From Erodium maritimum (lineage: Eukaryota; Streptophyta; Magnoliopsida; Geraniales; Geraniaceae), in the NCBI GenBank assembly GCA_963921825.1, contig OY997591.1, positions 54,723,031 to 54,787,030 of the forward strand: a stretch of DNA of 64,000 nucleotides. The letters run 5' to 3'. A program made the translations under genes and the position numbers. The notes under the pieces were generated by a model that was given only the letters and a program-made list of their open reading frames with translations, was not told where the DNA came from and searched no databases. Within the stretch, counting starts at the first letter, position 1. Each line of letters opens with the position of its first letter. Shown piece after piece: positions 20,790 through 31,741 of this stretch.

Positions 20790-23159
20790 AAATAGTATCA
20801 TAATTTCATTTGAAGTTATCCACTTTTTGCGTAGGAAACATCAAGGAGCTACTAGATTCATGGCCTTAAAACTTGATATGAGTAAAGCATACGACATGCT
20901 AGAATGGAGTTATCTTCAGACAGTAATGCAGAAACTTGGCTTCTCGCCATAATGGATCGCCCTCATGACTTGCTGTATGAGTATTGTTCAATACTCCGTA
21001 TCATCGGGGGGAGGGGAGTCACCTCTGTTCACCCCGTCTAGAGGAATTCACCAAGGTGAAGCACTCTCTTCGTATATATTCTTGTGTTTAATGGAAGGCC
21101 TCTCCTAGTTATTGGAGCAATCCCAACCACGGGGGAAATTCATTCGAATTCCTAAGAGAGCTCCGAAAATATCCCACATATTTTTTTTTCAGATGACTGC
21201 TATACTTTCCAGCAGGGAAAATGTACACCACATCCGAAATATATTAGGTCTTTTTGGCGCACTATCGGGTCAAGTCCTGAATCTAGAAAAGTCCTCAATC
21301 TTTTTCAGCACCAACACCCTAGTAATTAGTAAACAATATTGTTGCAGGATCTTATCTATAATTGAAACCTCTGGAACTTTTATGTATCTTGGTGTGCCTA
21401 ATATGGTGGATAGAAATCGGAATCATGTCATGGCTTTCTTGGGAAATCGAGTCATATCTAGGATCCTATCATGTGATAGGAAACTACTATCTCCTGCAGG
21501 ACGAGAGGTCATAATTCGATCAGTTCTAACTTCCTTACCCGTCTACATCATGTTGGTATTTCAGGTCTCCCGACGAATCACAGATCGTATTCATATGGAC
21601 CTCGCAAAATTTTGGTAGGGAGGGACATCGGTTTGGCCAATAATATGGAAAGACTGGAACAAACTACGTATGCCAAAAGAGTTTGCAGGGATGGCATTTC
21701 GTCACGTTTAGGATGTTAACACTACCATTCTCGGGAAATAGGAATGTGGATATGTTCATAGGCCTAATTCATTGGATGCTCGAATCCTCAGGTCTAGATA
21801 ATTCCCAAACACTACTTTTCTTTAGGCGTAGATTGGGACTAACCCGAGCTTTATCTGGTCCAATATCCATTCCTCTCATACCCTCTTACGAGAAATCCTA
21901 AGGGTGTCTATTGGTGACGAGAGAGACACGTTAAATGTAGGAGCCCCATGGTTAATTAGTTAGGAACCACGACTTCATACGACATATGAGGTCCTAGAGG
22001 GAGCGACTATGGTAGGATTAATTACCCCGAGAGCATGATGTTGGGATGCTCCCCTCATTAGGCGTCTATCATATGTAGAGGATTAGATTAACATCCTTCA
22101 AATCCCCATTTTTGATACAAGAGCTAGGGATAAATGGTATTGGGCGATTGACAAGATGGGTTTCTACTTGACTAAAGCAATGTATAAACTTTTGACTGAT
22201 ATTAGACACCAAAACAGTCAATATGGGGACCTGGTTCAGTGGTCTTCTATCTAGGGTATCCCAGTTCAATCTTGGCTCTGGATTTTCCTTTGGCGCCGTC
22301 TTACGAAAACCCTCCAGGTGGCATTTAACATGCATCATAGGTTTTTCCCCGTTTCTCTGATGTGTGCCATTTGCTGACAATCCCAAGAGACGGTGACCCG
22401 TCTATTTTCCTCTTGCGGTTTTGTTAAGACATGTTGGTCTACATTTGGGGCGTTCAATCCAAATGGGATACTATGTCATTTCCTAAGTGGTGGGATTTGA
22501 TTACATCAGGCCAGACTCTGTGATGGGTGGTAGATGGTCTGAGCATTTTATGAGAGACCTGAAGTCAAGGAACGCATTTTGTCTAGAATGGGACCGTGCT
22601 GGCTATTATTAGGGTCATTTTTGCTTCCCGATCCAATATTCTAGCGTGGCGTGAGGCTAATGTAGGCCTAATAGTGCCATGCACAGTAGCAGCGGGACGA
22701 CATGCTAAATGGGTGCCCTTTGAAGGGACAGTAGTTGTTAACATCGACGGGGCAGTCTTCCAAGATACTGAATAGTCGACATGGGGCCTCATAGCCCGTA
22801 CTCAGACTGGGGAGACTCGAGTTGTGGCTAATGGGGTACTTCTGGGAATCTGGTCCGCCACTTTGGTTGAAGCATATGCAATTTGAACAGTCCTAAAGAA
22901 TGTGCCTGGTTTAGGGTCTGGACCAATAGTCATTCACTCAGACGCCCGGGTCCTAGTTAACATGATTCTCACAAGAGACCCTCCTACCTCCTTAATAGGC
23001 ACCATCATCCAAGAAATCTATCAATTGCTTCATTAAAACGAGAGGCTAATTCTTGAATTTGTTAAGAGAGTTGCGAACAAGGCTCCACACTGGCTTACTA
23101 GAGAGACTCGTTCTATACATGTTTTCAATGGTCAGAGGAACTACTCCCTGAAGCACTTT
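20790..23159 (+). pseudogene. LINE A reverse transcriptase C-terminal part and RNase H-like domain
   Basis: After LINE B, LINE A resumes with FLRRKHQGATRFMALKLDMS and KAYDMLEWSYLQ, the palm motif with the first catalytic Asp. The FADD box is damaged: HIFFSDDCYTF (about 21175-21205) keeps both Asp but loses the Ala. GQVLNLEKSSIFFS, GTFMYLGVPNMVDRN and KLLSPAGREVIIRSVLTSLP follow (21200-21620). Farther on, VNIDGAVFQDTE and WGLIARTQTGETR, then EAYAI and IVIHSDARVLVNMI (22735-22965), form an RNase H-like (RVT_3) domain with the catalytic Asp-Glu-Asp order. Many stops show long inactivity. The end is split by elements a and b. Confidence 0.85.
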
Positions 23160-23807
23160 GTTTTTTTTTTGGATTAAAAGGTGCAATTTCATTAATTTAG
23201 ACTTTCAAATACATCTGAGTGCATCAAAGATAAATCCATGACCACGAAAAAAAAACAAAGAACATAATTGTTCGTTATTCTTTTCATAAAATAACTGTCC
23301 TGGATAATATTGGATGAGGCACCATATAGGCAAGCTAAAACTAACTATGACGGAACTGACTATTGCTACTCAAGGTATTGCCTAAACGTTGCATACTCTA
23401 TAGAGTACGACCGAACCTGCTTTCACCAGGTTCAAAGAGAGGCAGAGCTCTTGCTAAGGACCCCTCCTAGGTCCAATCCGTAGAGAAGTGGATTCATTTG
23501 ATTCCTCCATGTGGGGCTGCTTCCCCTCCATGTCCTGGTCATCTCGGGGTTCCCCAACGGACCCCCACTTCACTCCCCTAACTCCTTCTCTAGCTCTAGC
23601 CACAACTCCAACTCAAAGGCAGTTCTATCTCTATATCCAGGCAGTCCTAGGGTGTCGGGTTACTATCTACCAGAGAGCTGGCCGGCCACCAAGTTCTTCA
23701 ATCCCAGGTCCACCGAGCGGGCTTAGGTAGCACCCCAAGGACTCGCACCGTTAGTTGAAATAATCATGGATACAATTGGGCCCCTTCCTCGAGACAAGGT
23801 GCCCTTA

Positions 23808-24708
23808 GAGCATCCACATCAAGCCGGGGGGTGCGCGCGAGGCCGGGGCGGGAGCAACAGGAGAAGGGTTCGAGGTTCGGGGTTCGATAGGTGTGGGGAG
23901 GGGGCGTGCGGGGCGGGGGCGAGGAGAGGGACGAGGAGGGTTCGGGGGCAGAGGCGTAGGGCCAAAATCAGCCCCGCTGCCTCGTGCTCCTCTGCCTCTC
24001 TCTCTCGTCCAGTAGCATGCTGCCACCTGTCCAAGCCACAAAAAAAGAACCGTTGCCAACGATCGACAACGGCTAGTTTGTATTTTATTTTATTTTAAAT
24101 TAAATTTAAAATAAAATTAGAAACCACTTTTTCAACCACTATAAATACCCCTTACCCCATTTCACCAATCCACACCACAAACTTCTAAATTCTCTCAAAC
24201 CTCACTCTCTCAAATTGATAAATAGATGCAGGAAGTGAAAGATATGAAGGCTATGGACACGTCCGATTATACCCCGGAATAGATGGGGCATCATTTGGAA
24301 ATGTTACAGGTATGGATGACTCAAATTCGAAAACTTCATAAACAAATCGACCACATTAACGGGGATGCCTAATTATGTATTTTTTTTTTATATAAGTAAT
24401 CTTTTTAGTTTTTATGTCTTTTTTTAAGTTATTTATTTTTTTAATTTTTTATTTTTATTAATGAAATTTTATTTCTATTTATGAATTTTTATTTCTATTT
24501 TATTTAGTATTTGTTGATTTAAAATTAACGTTAACAGATTCAGTTAAAAGCTTAATTAACTACACAGTCAGCATTTCTGAAAATCATGCCCCCCATACTT
24601 GCCCCTCTGATGTGCATCACACAAAATTTAGGAGGGCAGGGGGCTGAACCCTGCCCAGTCAGCAGAGGGTTCAGCCTCAGGGTTCGTGACCCCCTGATGT
24701 GGATGCTC
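23808..24708. mobile_element. PIF/Harbinger-like element with TSD TTA
   Basis: The ends are GAGCATCCACATCA at 23808 and TGATGTGGATGCTC at 24708, a perfect 14 bp inverted pair. TTA flanks both sides (23805-23807 and 24709-24711). The GAGCATCCAC end and a TTA duplication are typical of plant PIF/Harbinger elements. The left arm is GC-rich (23820-23990); the rest is AT-rich. A TATAAATA box and a 49-codon relic remain inside, but there is no DDE transposase, so the element is non-autonomous. Confidence 0.88.
24140..24372 (+). pseudogene. Promoter and short coding relic inside the PIF/Harbinger element
   Basis: TATAAATA (24140-24147), a CT-rich leader with CTCTCAAACCTCACTCTC, and an ATG at 24226 give a transcription-unit layout. 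The 49-codon frame ends at 24370-24372 and contains one stop (TAG at 24280). It reads MQEVKDMKAMDTSDYTPE before the stop and VWMTQIRKLHKQIDHINGDA at the end, the latter possibly a short coiled-coil. It may be the two ends of an internally deleted element gene, such as the Myb-like partner of the transposase. That identity is inference. Confidence 0.45.
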
Positions 24709-24845
24709 TTAGGTGCAGTAGTCGAGGATACCGATTTATGGGACGCGTGACGATCCTATTCTGTTGCATAAGGCTTGGCATGTCGATCCCTCTAGTACTC
24801 CAACAAAGATTAGTCAAACCGTGGGGTTCCAATCGCCTCCCGATC

Positions 24846-25799
24846 ACACTCATTAACAACGTGTCCAATTAAACCACAATTAAAACAAAACACAGGTAGT
24901 TTTTTATAAGTGAGTGAGACACGAACCGGGTTGAGATATTCATGAAAGTGGAGTAGAAGTTGACGGCGTAAAGGACGCTCCACGCGGTTCTAGAATCGGA
25001 CCTTCACCGTTCGTCCCCAATAGGTTCCCCATTGGTCACACGGGACATCAACACACAGCCCCAACACCGAGCCAATCGTCTTACTCGTACTCTTGGTTCA
25101 TACAAAAGAGGAAGACCATGGGCGTGTACCCATAATTGGAGCCGATCCAGGGCGGGGGGCTCCCTAGCCATCGTATCCAAGTCGCCAAGTAGGAGGGGTC
25201 GCCCCTCGAAGCACCATGGTTCATTCCCTCGAACCCATGCACGAGCCTCCTCCGTCTCAAAGAAGAACTTGAAGACTCCGGGGCTAATATCCTTGATCAC
25301 CAATCCAACAGCTGATTTCCCACATACCTTGGTTATGATCCGAAAGAGGACCTCCTTTCAGGGGGCTTGGAGGCCCACAATTTTCCCATGGAGAATTGTT
25401 GGCGAGCAAAATCAAAGGGATCACTGGAGCATACGATGCCATTACCTCGATCTCTTCCTCTTTTTCTTACGAAATTGCCGATAGGCCATCTTGGAGGCTA
25501 GCCAAGTGAGAATCCAGGGACGCTGACAAAGGTGGTGCCCTAGATGTAAAACCGACCTCCTTGGCTTTGAAGACCTGGCGGTGATAGATCAGACCCGGTG
25601 GTGGAGTGAGCAGCGCAAGGATCACGGGGATGCGATTCATATTGGGAAACCGAACCCCCTCGTAGAGAGCCTTTAACTCTGTCATCCCTGGTTCAGTCAC
25701 GAGATCTTTTCCACGAAAAGGGTCACGATAATGTGGGGGCGACAACACGGCGGTGAGGGCCTCCGTAGACGCTGATACACCGGTTGGATCGGGTAACAT
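24846..25799 (-). pseudogene. ORF1 of element a: DUF4283-like region and CCHC zinc knuckle
   Basis: Minus-strand reading starts at 25799 with TELKALYEGVRFPNMNRIPV and ends a first frame at 25467. The second (25303-25004) has VIKDISPGVFKFFFETEEAR, WVRGNEPWCFEGRPLLLGDL and PPALDRLQLWVHAHGLPLL, the pattern of plant DUF4283 proteins (a Trp/Phe-rich fold followed by W-V-x-x-x-G-L-P). The zinc knuckle, CFNCGLIGHVVNEC, lies at 24887-24846 with all four ligands but in another frame. This domain pair is usual in ORF1 of many plant LINEs and presumably binds element RNA. Frameshifts make the gene inactive. Confidence 0.8.
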
Positions 25800-26560
25800 C
25801 AGTGGGTGGTGGATGGGGACATTTTTGGGTCGTCAAAAAGGATTGGTGGCGACTGAGACCGCAAAATCCTAGCTTTAGTTGTAGAAGAAGCAAGAGTTTG
25901 GGACTTCAGCGAAGCAAGGATTGGTGGCGAATGAGACCGCAAAACCCAGGCACATTTTTGAGTCGTCAACAAGGATTGGTGGCTTACATAGAGGAGCAGA
26001 GGATCCAGGTGAGAAGGCCACAATCGTCGTGGACGGAGATGAAGGGAGAAAAAGATGTCGGAGCAGGGGATAATTTCTTTGTCCTCCTTCGACGTCTCGG
26101 CTTCAAAGGGGGCACCACATCTGAAGAAGGGTTTGGTTGTGGCACAAGTGTCGAGGACTACGTTAGGATAGACGACGATGGGACAAGATCGTCGGTCACA
26201 GTAGCCTTGTCGACGACAATAACAAAAGGCTCTATAAGATAGAAGTTAGGATTTCTTCGAAAAAAGATTCGACATAAAGTTAGGCGAGAGAGCCTTTCCT
26301 TTTGGTTCAATCGGGTAGAATTTCAACAATTTGCCCTGTTCTTTAGGATTTATTTTGTAAAAACTCACTTCTATAAGAACACTTCAAGTCTTTTGTATCG
26401 CTCTGTACCTAGAGACTTTGTCCACTCTTTTAAATCTTTGAAAAGAGGGAGGTTTATAATATTATTTTCCTGATTAAGAAAAAAATTAGGCGAGAGTTTT
26501 TTTTAGTCACCTTAAAGCACTTTATTACGTTCATCACTTGAATCATCTACAAAGATGTAA

Positions 26561-29005
26561 ATAGATTCCTAATTAACCATATAACACAGGAAGAACTTAA
26601 TTCAAACCAAAGTACGCAGCGCCACCTCCTACTCTGCTAGGGTTTCGCGAGTTTGTTGCTTTGCGTGATTTTGCTGCCGTCTTCCATGGTGTATTCGGGT
26701 GAGGAGGGAGAAGGAGAGCAAGTCGGGGACGAGGGCGTCCACTGGGGACCCCGTTTTCCGGAGAGGAGTGCTGGGGAGGTCGAGGCTGAGGCCGGCACGG
26801 AACGATCGGATGTTGATCTAGTGGAGGAGTCGATGGCTGCGTCTGAGGAGGAGGCGTGGCTGACGGCAGCGCTGATGGCGAAGGAGGTGCAGGAGAGGCA
26901 GGGAGTGACGGCCGAACCTATGGTCTCGGTGGAACCGTCGGAGCAGTGGACGCCTAGGACGGAGGGGACGCCGGTTGTTTGCTTCTCGGCTGGGGAGGAA
27001 CCGGGCTGGGTCCCCGGGGGAAGGGTTCGGTCGGGGCCGGCCTGCCTTCGCCGTACGCCGGTGAGGGGACCTCGGCCAAGGAAGGCAAGTGATGGGGGAT
27101 CTCGGGGCGCAGGCGTGAGGTCCTCGATGCGGGCGTCGTTGGGGGAGAGACAGACGACGATCCCGATATCCTCGGAGTCGACTTTGGCAGCGGAGGAACT
27201 GCCGGAGGAGACGCCGGAGGAGATAGGTTGGCGTCGAAGAAAGGGTATAGCGGTGGAGGACACGGGTAGGGTTGATCGGCCGATGGAGCCGGGTCGGGGT
27301 TTCATGGGTGATGCCCGATGGGCGGATACTTTGGGTCGCAAGTCAATTTGCGCCCAAACTGATGGGGGTGACGTGGCCTGATGGGCTTCGAGGTTTGGTG
27401 CAGGCCGGAGGGCGGACGAGTGTGGCCCGGGAGGGGGGATCGGAGTAGAGCAGCAACTAAGAGGGACTATGCGGCCGACCCTAGCGTGTAAGACTTGTCC
27501 GCCTGCGAGGGTTCATGTGGGGGACCCCTATTCGGGGGGGAGCAGACCTGTGGGAGACACTATGGGGCGGCTGGACTCCCAGATGGGGGCTATGAGGATC
27601 AAGAAGGTTGTTGTGCCTGTCCAAGAGATAACGGGACGGGGAAATATGTATCGCTTCGCGCTAGCAGCGAAAGTGCTATCTACCAAGAAGGTATTTTAGA
27701 AGTCGGTGGTAGCATGCATGTAGGACCTCTGGGGAATGAAGGTTGAGGCTAAACCTCTAGAGGGTGGTCTTGTTGCCTTTTTCTTCAGGTGTGCGAAGGA
27801 AAGGGAGCGAGTGTTGGTGGGCGAGCCATGGTCCTATTGGGATTCCTTGGTATTATTCACCGATTTACGGGCGCACATGCATGTATCGGAGCTGCAATTC
27901 CACCACTTCTCGGTGTGGACGTGAGTGTCGAACCTGCCGGTGGGGGCGTGGACGAGTGATGTGGGGTTCAGAATTGGCAACAAGTTGGGGGTGTGCCAAG
28001 GGGTTGATGTAGACAAGAAGGGGCTTTGTTGGGGAGACTTCATGAAGGTCAGGATCAGGGCTGATATTCGGGTCCCATTACAGAGTCAGCTCTGGTTCAG
28101 ACTGTCGGTGTCTCAGGTACGTACCCGTTTGTATATTTCGTACGAACACTGTTTTGGATGCTGTTGCGCGGGACACCTATTTCCGGTCTGTCCGGTTGTG
28201 TGGGGAAGCTGGGGAGCATCGTTGAAAGCACCGGGGGATCCGAGGTCGGCGTTAGAAAAGGCAAAACATAGGAAGGCTATCCCGGGGACGAACTGGACAT
28301 ATCTGAGTGGGTCGAGGAAAGGAGATCAGTTCAAGGGGAACCCTCGGACTCCCCCGAGACGTGAGGATATGGGGCGCTGGGGTCAGCAGGAAGAGGACAG
28401 AGACGAGTCGGGGGTGGGTTGGTTACCACGTGACCCGACGCCGACTCTTTCAGGAAATAAGAGGGCTGAGCGGGATGTGGACTCAGTAGAGGATGAGGAA
28501 TCAACGACGTCAAATGGGGCGTCTTCAGTAGCGGCGGGGGGTTTCAAACACCCTCGCCTCCAGGAATGATTGCTGGAATGGCCAGGGAGAGGTTGGTCGA
28601 CTGCACCTCCTCCCTGGTGTACAGGTGGCAAGGGTACCACCAACAGTCGCTTTGTTACTTCCCTACCACTTCGGAGTCAGCAATCCCGCGTTCAGGAGCC
28701 CTATTAGTATCACTCAAGGGAGGACGACGCACGCTGACTTACCGGGGGAGTAATAGGTCCACCACTGTTTATTTATCCTCTGATCTGCTCGATCAGTATC
28801 TTATGGTTGTAGTATACTGTATCGGTGTCCTACGACGCTATCGCAGTCACACCCCTCCGACCGCCCCTATGTCAAAGAGCAAAATTTATTTTCATGCTTA
28901 TGTCTTTCATATTATGTTAGTTTGGTTTCCATGTACGCTGCCTCAGAATTCTGCAGGCACCAATATGCTTTTACATTAATAATATTGTCGTTTATCTCAA
29001 AAAAA
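26561..29005 (+). mobile_element. ORF1-only LINE retroposon, DUF4283/zinc-knuckle class (element b)
   Basis: This 2.4 kb unit is enclosed by a 16 bp duplication, ATCTACAAAGATGTAA at 26545-26560 and ATCTATAAAGATGTAA at 29006-29021, with one difference. It ends in TTTATCTC plus about eight A. Between these lie a short leader with CTAGGGTTTCGCGAG, one long ORF1 and a 3' untranslated region. Because the duplication encloses an element with no ORF2, that element was inserted in this form rather than being shortened afterwards. It is GC-rich against its AT-rich neighbours. Confidence 0.85.
26653..28569 (+). pseudogene. ORF1 of element b: acidic N-terminus, DUF4283-like region, zinc knuckle
   Basis: One frame runs for about 640 codons with stops at 27379, 27697, near 27721 and at 27922. 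The N-terminal 240 residues are Glu/Gly/Pro-rich (SGEEGEGEQVGDEG). Then YRFALAAKVLSTKKVF, EAKPLEGGLVAFFFRCAKER and VLVGEPWSYWDSLVLFTDL form the DUF4283-like region, followed by VSNLPVGAWTSDVGFRIGNK. The zinc knuckle CFGCCCAGHLFPVC (about 28154-28195) has all four ligands. The tail is charged, with RREDMGRWGQQEEDRDESG. The role is presumably RNA binding as the LINE ORF1 protein. Compared with elements a and c its sequence is clearly different, so it is a separate subfamily. A long antisense frame (27341-26637) is a GC by-product. Confidence 0.8.
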
Positions 29006-29037
29006 ATCTATAAAGATGTAACTTTTAATAATAAAAA

Positions 29038-30049
29038 AGTCATTTATGATTTTTGAATATAATATTAATATTTCTTACACGGATCATCGATGCCCAAAAT
29101 TCATTTTTCTGACACACTGGTCAGAACTTCACTAGACCTGTCAGACTCTGATGAAAAATACCTTAAAGTTATCAAATTTGATTTTTCTTCAGAAAGAAAA
29201 TTAAGTTTTAAATTTCATATTTTGTCCAACGAGTTGACTGATAACTGTATTATTATAAATCATATTAAATACTTCTTTTTACAACTAGTTTATTGGGCAA
29301 CAATAAACTTAATTTCAAATGTTTCATATTTTTCTTCAGAAAGAAAATTTAATTTCAAATGTTTGTCACACCATTCTACCATTTGTCCTTAAGGTCAAAA
29401 CAAACAAGTAGGTTTCTCCGTTTCAAAAAAAAAAAAACAAGTAGGTTTCTGATGTATAGTTTTAAACTTAATTACTACTTTATTTCAGATATTTATAAAA
29501 TACATATAATCATAAACATAAATAATGAAAGATTCATTCCTCTAAAGTTATGTGCCTCTTCTCTCTTTCTTTACATTAAGTTGTTTTGTCGTTCAGTCTT
29601 TACATCGATCTTCTCAAGAATCTAATTGTTCCTGGCCTAGACGTCGCCGATCTGATCTGACCAGCGCCGCCTTCATGCTCTGTCTGCCATGCCGAATCCC
29701 GATGATCTTCCACCCATCACCATCGCTGATGCGCCGCCTCCGACTCACGTGCTACCTTACTCCACCTGTTTCATGCCCTCGACCCCACCTCGAGGGTTTA
29801 TAAAACCAATCCGACCAAAGAAGAAGAGACAACTCCCACCTATTCTCTAGCCGTACTCACGACATATATCACTTGTGGCTATTCCTCCTCCCTCCAATCC
29901 GCCGGTGTCGCCCATGATTTCCACCATCATACAATTGTTGGGTACGGTTGAACGGGTATCCACGATCCCCAACATCATCGCACCCAAGGCCCATCGGTGC
30001 CATGAGATACCTTGGTTCTTTTGGGATTCCTCCACAAGATCTCGCGCAT
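29038..30049 (+). other. AT-rich DNA then unidentified open frame split by Copia
   Basis: 29038-29560 is AT-rich, with a partial direct repeat of TTTTCTTCAGAAAGAAAAT at about 29183 and 29331. From 29689 a frame reads MPNPDDLPPITIADAPPPTH, then PRGFIKPIRPKKKRQLPPIL and, after one stop at 29848, VAIPPPSNPPVSPMISTII. The Pro-rich start and basic patch resemble a retroelement ORF1 N-terminus, but I do not recognise the protein. It is interrupted at 30050-30054 by the Copia element and would continue at 38519. Confidence 0.4.
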
Positions 30050-30054
30050 GTACC

Positions 30055-31741
30055 TGTTAGTCTTAGTGCCCGTAGTTCAATCCTAAATGTCCAAATGTAT
30101 ATATCATCGTTAGCAATAAAATTAAAGCGGCTTTATATTACTTATGTGTTGGAGTAATATATCGATGTGTGCTCTGATCTATGCCCACCATGCGAATAGA
30201 ACCATAGATCGAGATAGATCACACTCGATGGGTCCCTAGTCAACAAAGCTTCACTAGAAGCGACTAGTATGAAAGATGGCTCTTTATGGCTTACGTTCTG
30301 TTAGTCATTGGAATGGGATTCCGGAGTCTGATCATAGATATCATGTGGGACATGATATTGGACGACCCGCCCTGAATATGTGCCATAGATTAAGTCATGA
30401 ACATATTCAGTGTTGTAGCTTGTCATGTATCCTTAGACCAAGGAGTCTTTGTGATCGCTATGTAGTCAACAACTGAGTTTGACCTGAGCCTAACGTTGTC
30501 CGTAACAGGGCTTCCATAACGGCCAGGATTGGCTTGGGGACGGGCTACATGAGTGACACGAAAGACGGCTAAGGGATTTATCCCTCATACTAAGGTATGG
30601 GAAAGATATCGGTTCTCGGCCGCTTGATCGAGAGTGACTGAAAGAATAGCATGGCCATGCACATGATATTGGGTATCATATCTTCAGTCATCTCACATAT
30701 CAAGGAACGGTGATTGAGAATAATAAGGATGACGGCTCTATGCCTTATCTCAATCAGGATATCGGAGATAAAAGGATAATGACAGGGACGACGGAAAGGT
30801 TAGAATTGACAGGGTCGATTCGTTATGTAGTGTCAGGCAATACTAAAGTCTCGTTAGTTGCCACTTAAATAGATCAAGTAAAATGGGATTTTACGTTGAT
30901 CTATTGACATGCATAAACCTAAGGGTCACACCGGAGGATGAAACTCATTGACACATTTATGGAGAATGGCCAAAAGGGAGTTGTCTCGGGACATGACCAA
31001 AACTGGGTTTTGGGTCATGTGCCCGTAAGTGAATAGGACTTTACGGATCGAGACAAGGCTTGGAGTCTTGGGATTGATCGCGTCGGATAATGTTGGACAT
31101 TTCCGGTATGGAAGGCATGGAGGCGATGAGCGAATCACGGGACCTCGTTGGAAATGGCCACGGGCCATGTTCCAAGAGGCCCATGAAAGGCCCATGCAAC
31201 CAAGGCCCATGGAACTAATTAATCAAGTCTTGATTAATTAGTACTAAGTAAGCAAGACAAGGATTAAGGTGTTGGTGATTCACCACCTAACCCAATCTTG
31301 TCTTGCCATACTTTGTCCTATTTACACCTTACTTGACACCATACTTGTCCCATGCCTTTAGTTGGACAAGTATGGGTTTTGTTATGTTTAAGTCATCTTT
31401 TTTCAACATAACAAACACAAGACAAGAATAGGAAACACATTTTCTCTCCCTCTTCCATGGCCATTTCGGGTTTGGCTAGTTTCCTCCTCCATTTTTGTGT
31501 TCTTGAGTCCTCAAAGAGAAGAACTACGTGGCTTTGATTCCCATGTGGATACGTAGGCGTCTTGGAGACTCAAGCCAATCATTCGTTACCCGGTGTTCTT
31601 GTTTTGGTAAGAACTAGTGCTGAATTTTTCTCTTGTTAATCCATTCTTTGTTAGTTGTTTCATGGTTCTAATGGTCTCTTGGTTTTCATTGATTTTCCGC
31701 TGCGAGTTGGTTCATCTCCAACCCTACCTCGAGACCCAACA
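30055..31741 (+). repeat. Copia 5' LTR
   Basis: The 1687 bp LTR is bounded by TG...CA and followed at once by the primer-binding site. It would carry the promoter and RNA end signals; I could not place a TATA box with confidence. Small open frames within (such as at 30276 and, on the minus strand, 31210) recur in all LTR copies and are not genes. Confidence 0.95.

Larger units (their letters stand above)
23160..26514 (-). mobile_element. ORF1-only LINE retroposon, DUF4283/zinc-knuckle class (element a)
   Basis: On the minus strand it ends with TGCACCTTTTAATCC and an A tail (T run at 23161-23170). It is flanked by AAGCACTTT at 23151-23159 and 26515-26523, inside LINE A. Contents in minus-strand order are a 5' leader, ORF1 with a DUF4283-like region and zinc knuckle, a 3' untranslated region and the tail. 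No endonuclease or reverse transcriptase is found. The leader, ORF1 and 3' untranslated region are all homologous to element c at 39.8-41.9 kb; for example GGTTCGGTCGTACTCTATAG here matches GTTCGGTCGCACTCTACAG there. It contains a nested PIF/Harbinger element. Confidence 0.82.
14605..29037 (+). mobile_element. LINE A, old LINE split by three retroposon insertions
   Basis: The LINE A segments are 14605-15204, 20790-23159, 26515-26560 and 29006-29037. Each junction is marked by a duplication: ATA(A/G)TATCATAAT around LINE B, AAGCACTTT around element a (23151-23159 and 26515-26523), and ATCTA(C/T)AAAGATGTAA around element b (26545-26560 and 29006-29021). Joined in order, the pieces give reverse transcriptase, then an RNase H-like domain, then a tail ending CTTTTAATAATAAAAAA. 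The start near 14605 is where coding similarity begins; the true 5' end is unclear. It is the oldest layer in this part of the window. Confidence 0.82.

Noticed and set aside
25784..26242. 152-codon plus-strand frame similar to a minus-strand frame at 39743-40048
   Set aside because: The similarity is real but arises because both are reverse readings of the homologous leaders of elements a and c.
26637..27341. 234-codon minus-strand frame
   Set aside because: It is exactly antisense to ORF1 of element b, in GC-rich DNA. Its composition follows the codon pattern of the plus strand.
30926..31210. 94-codon minus-strand frame repeated at 16659, 30926 and 37698
   Set aside because: It recurs because it lies in the Copia LTR. 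It has no start context, domain or link to a known protein.
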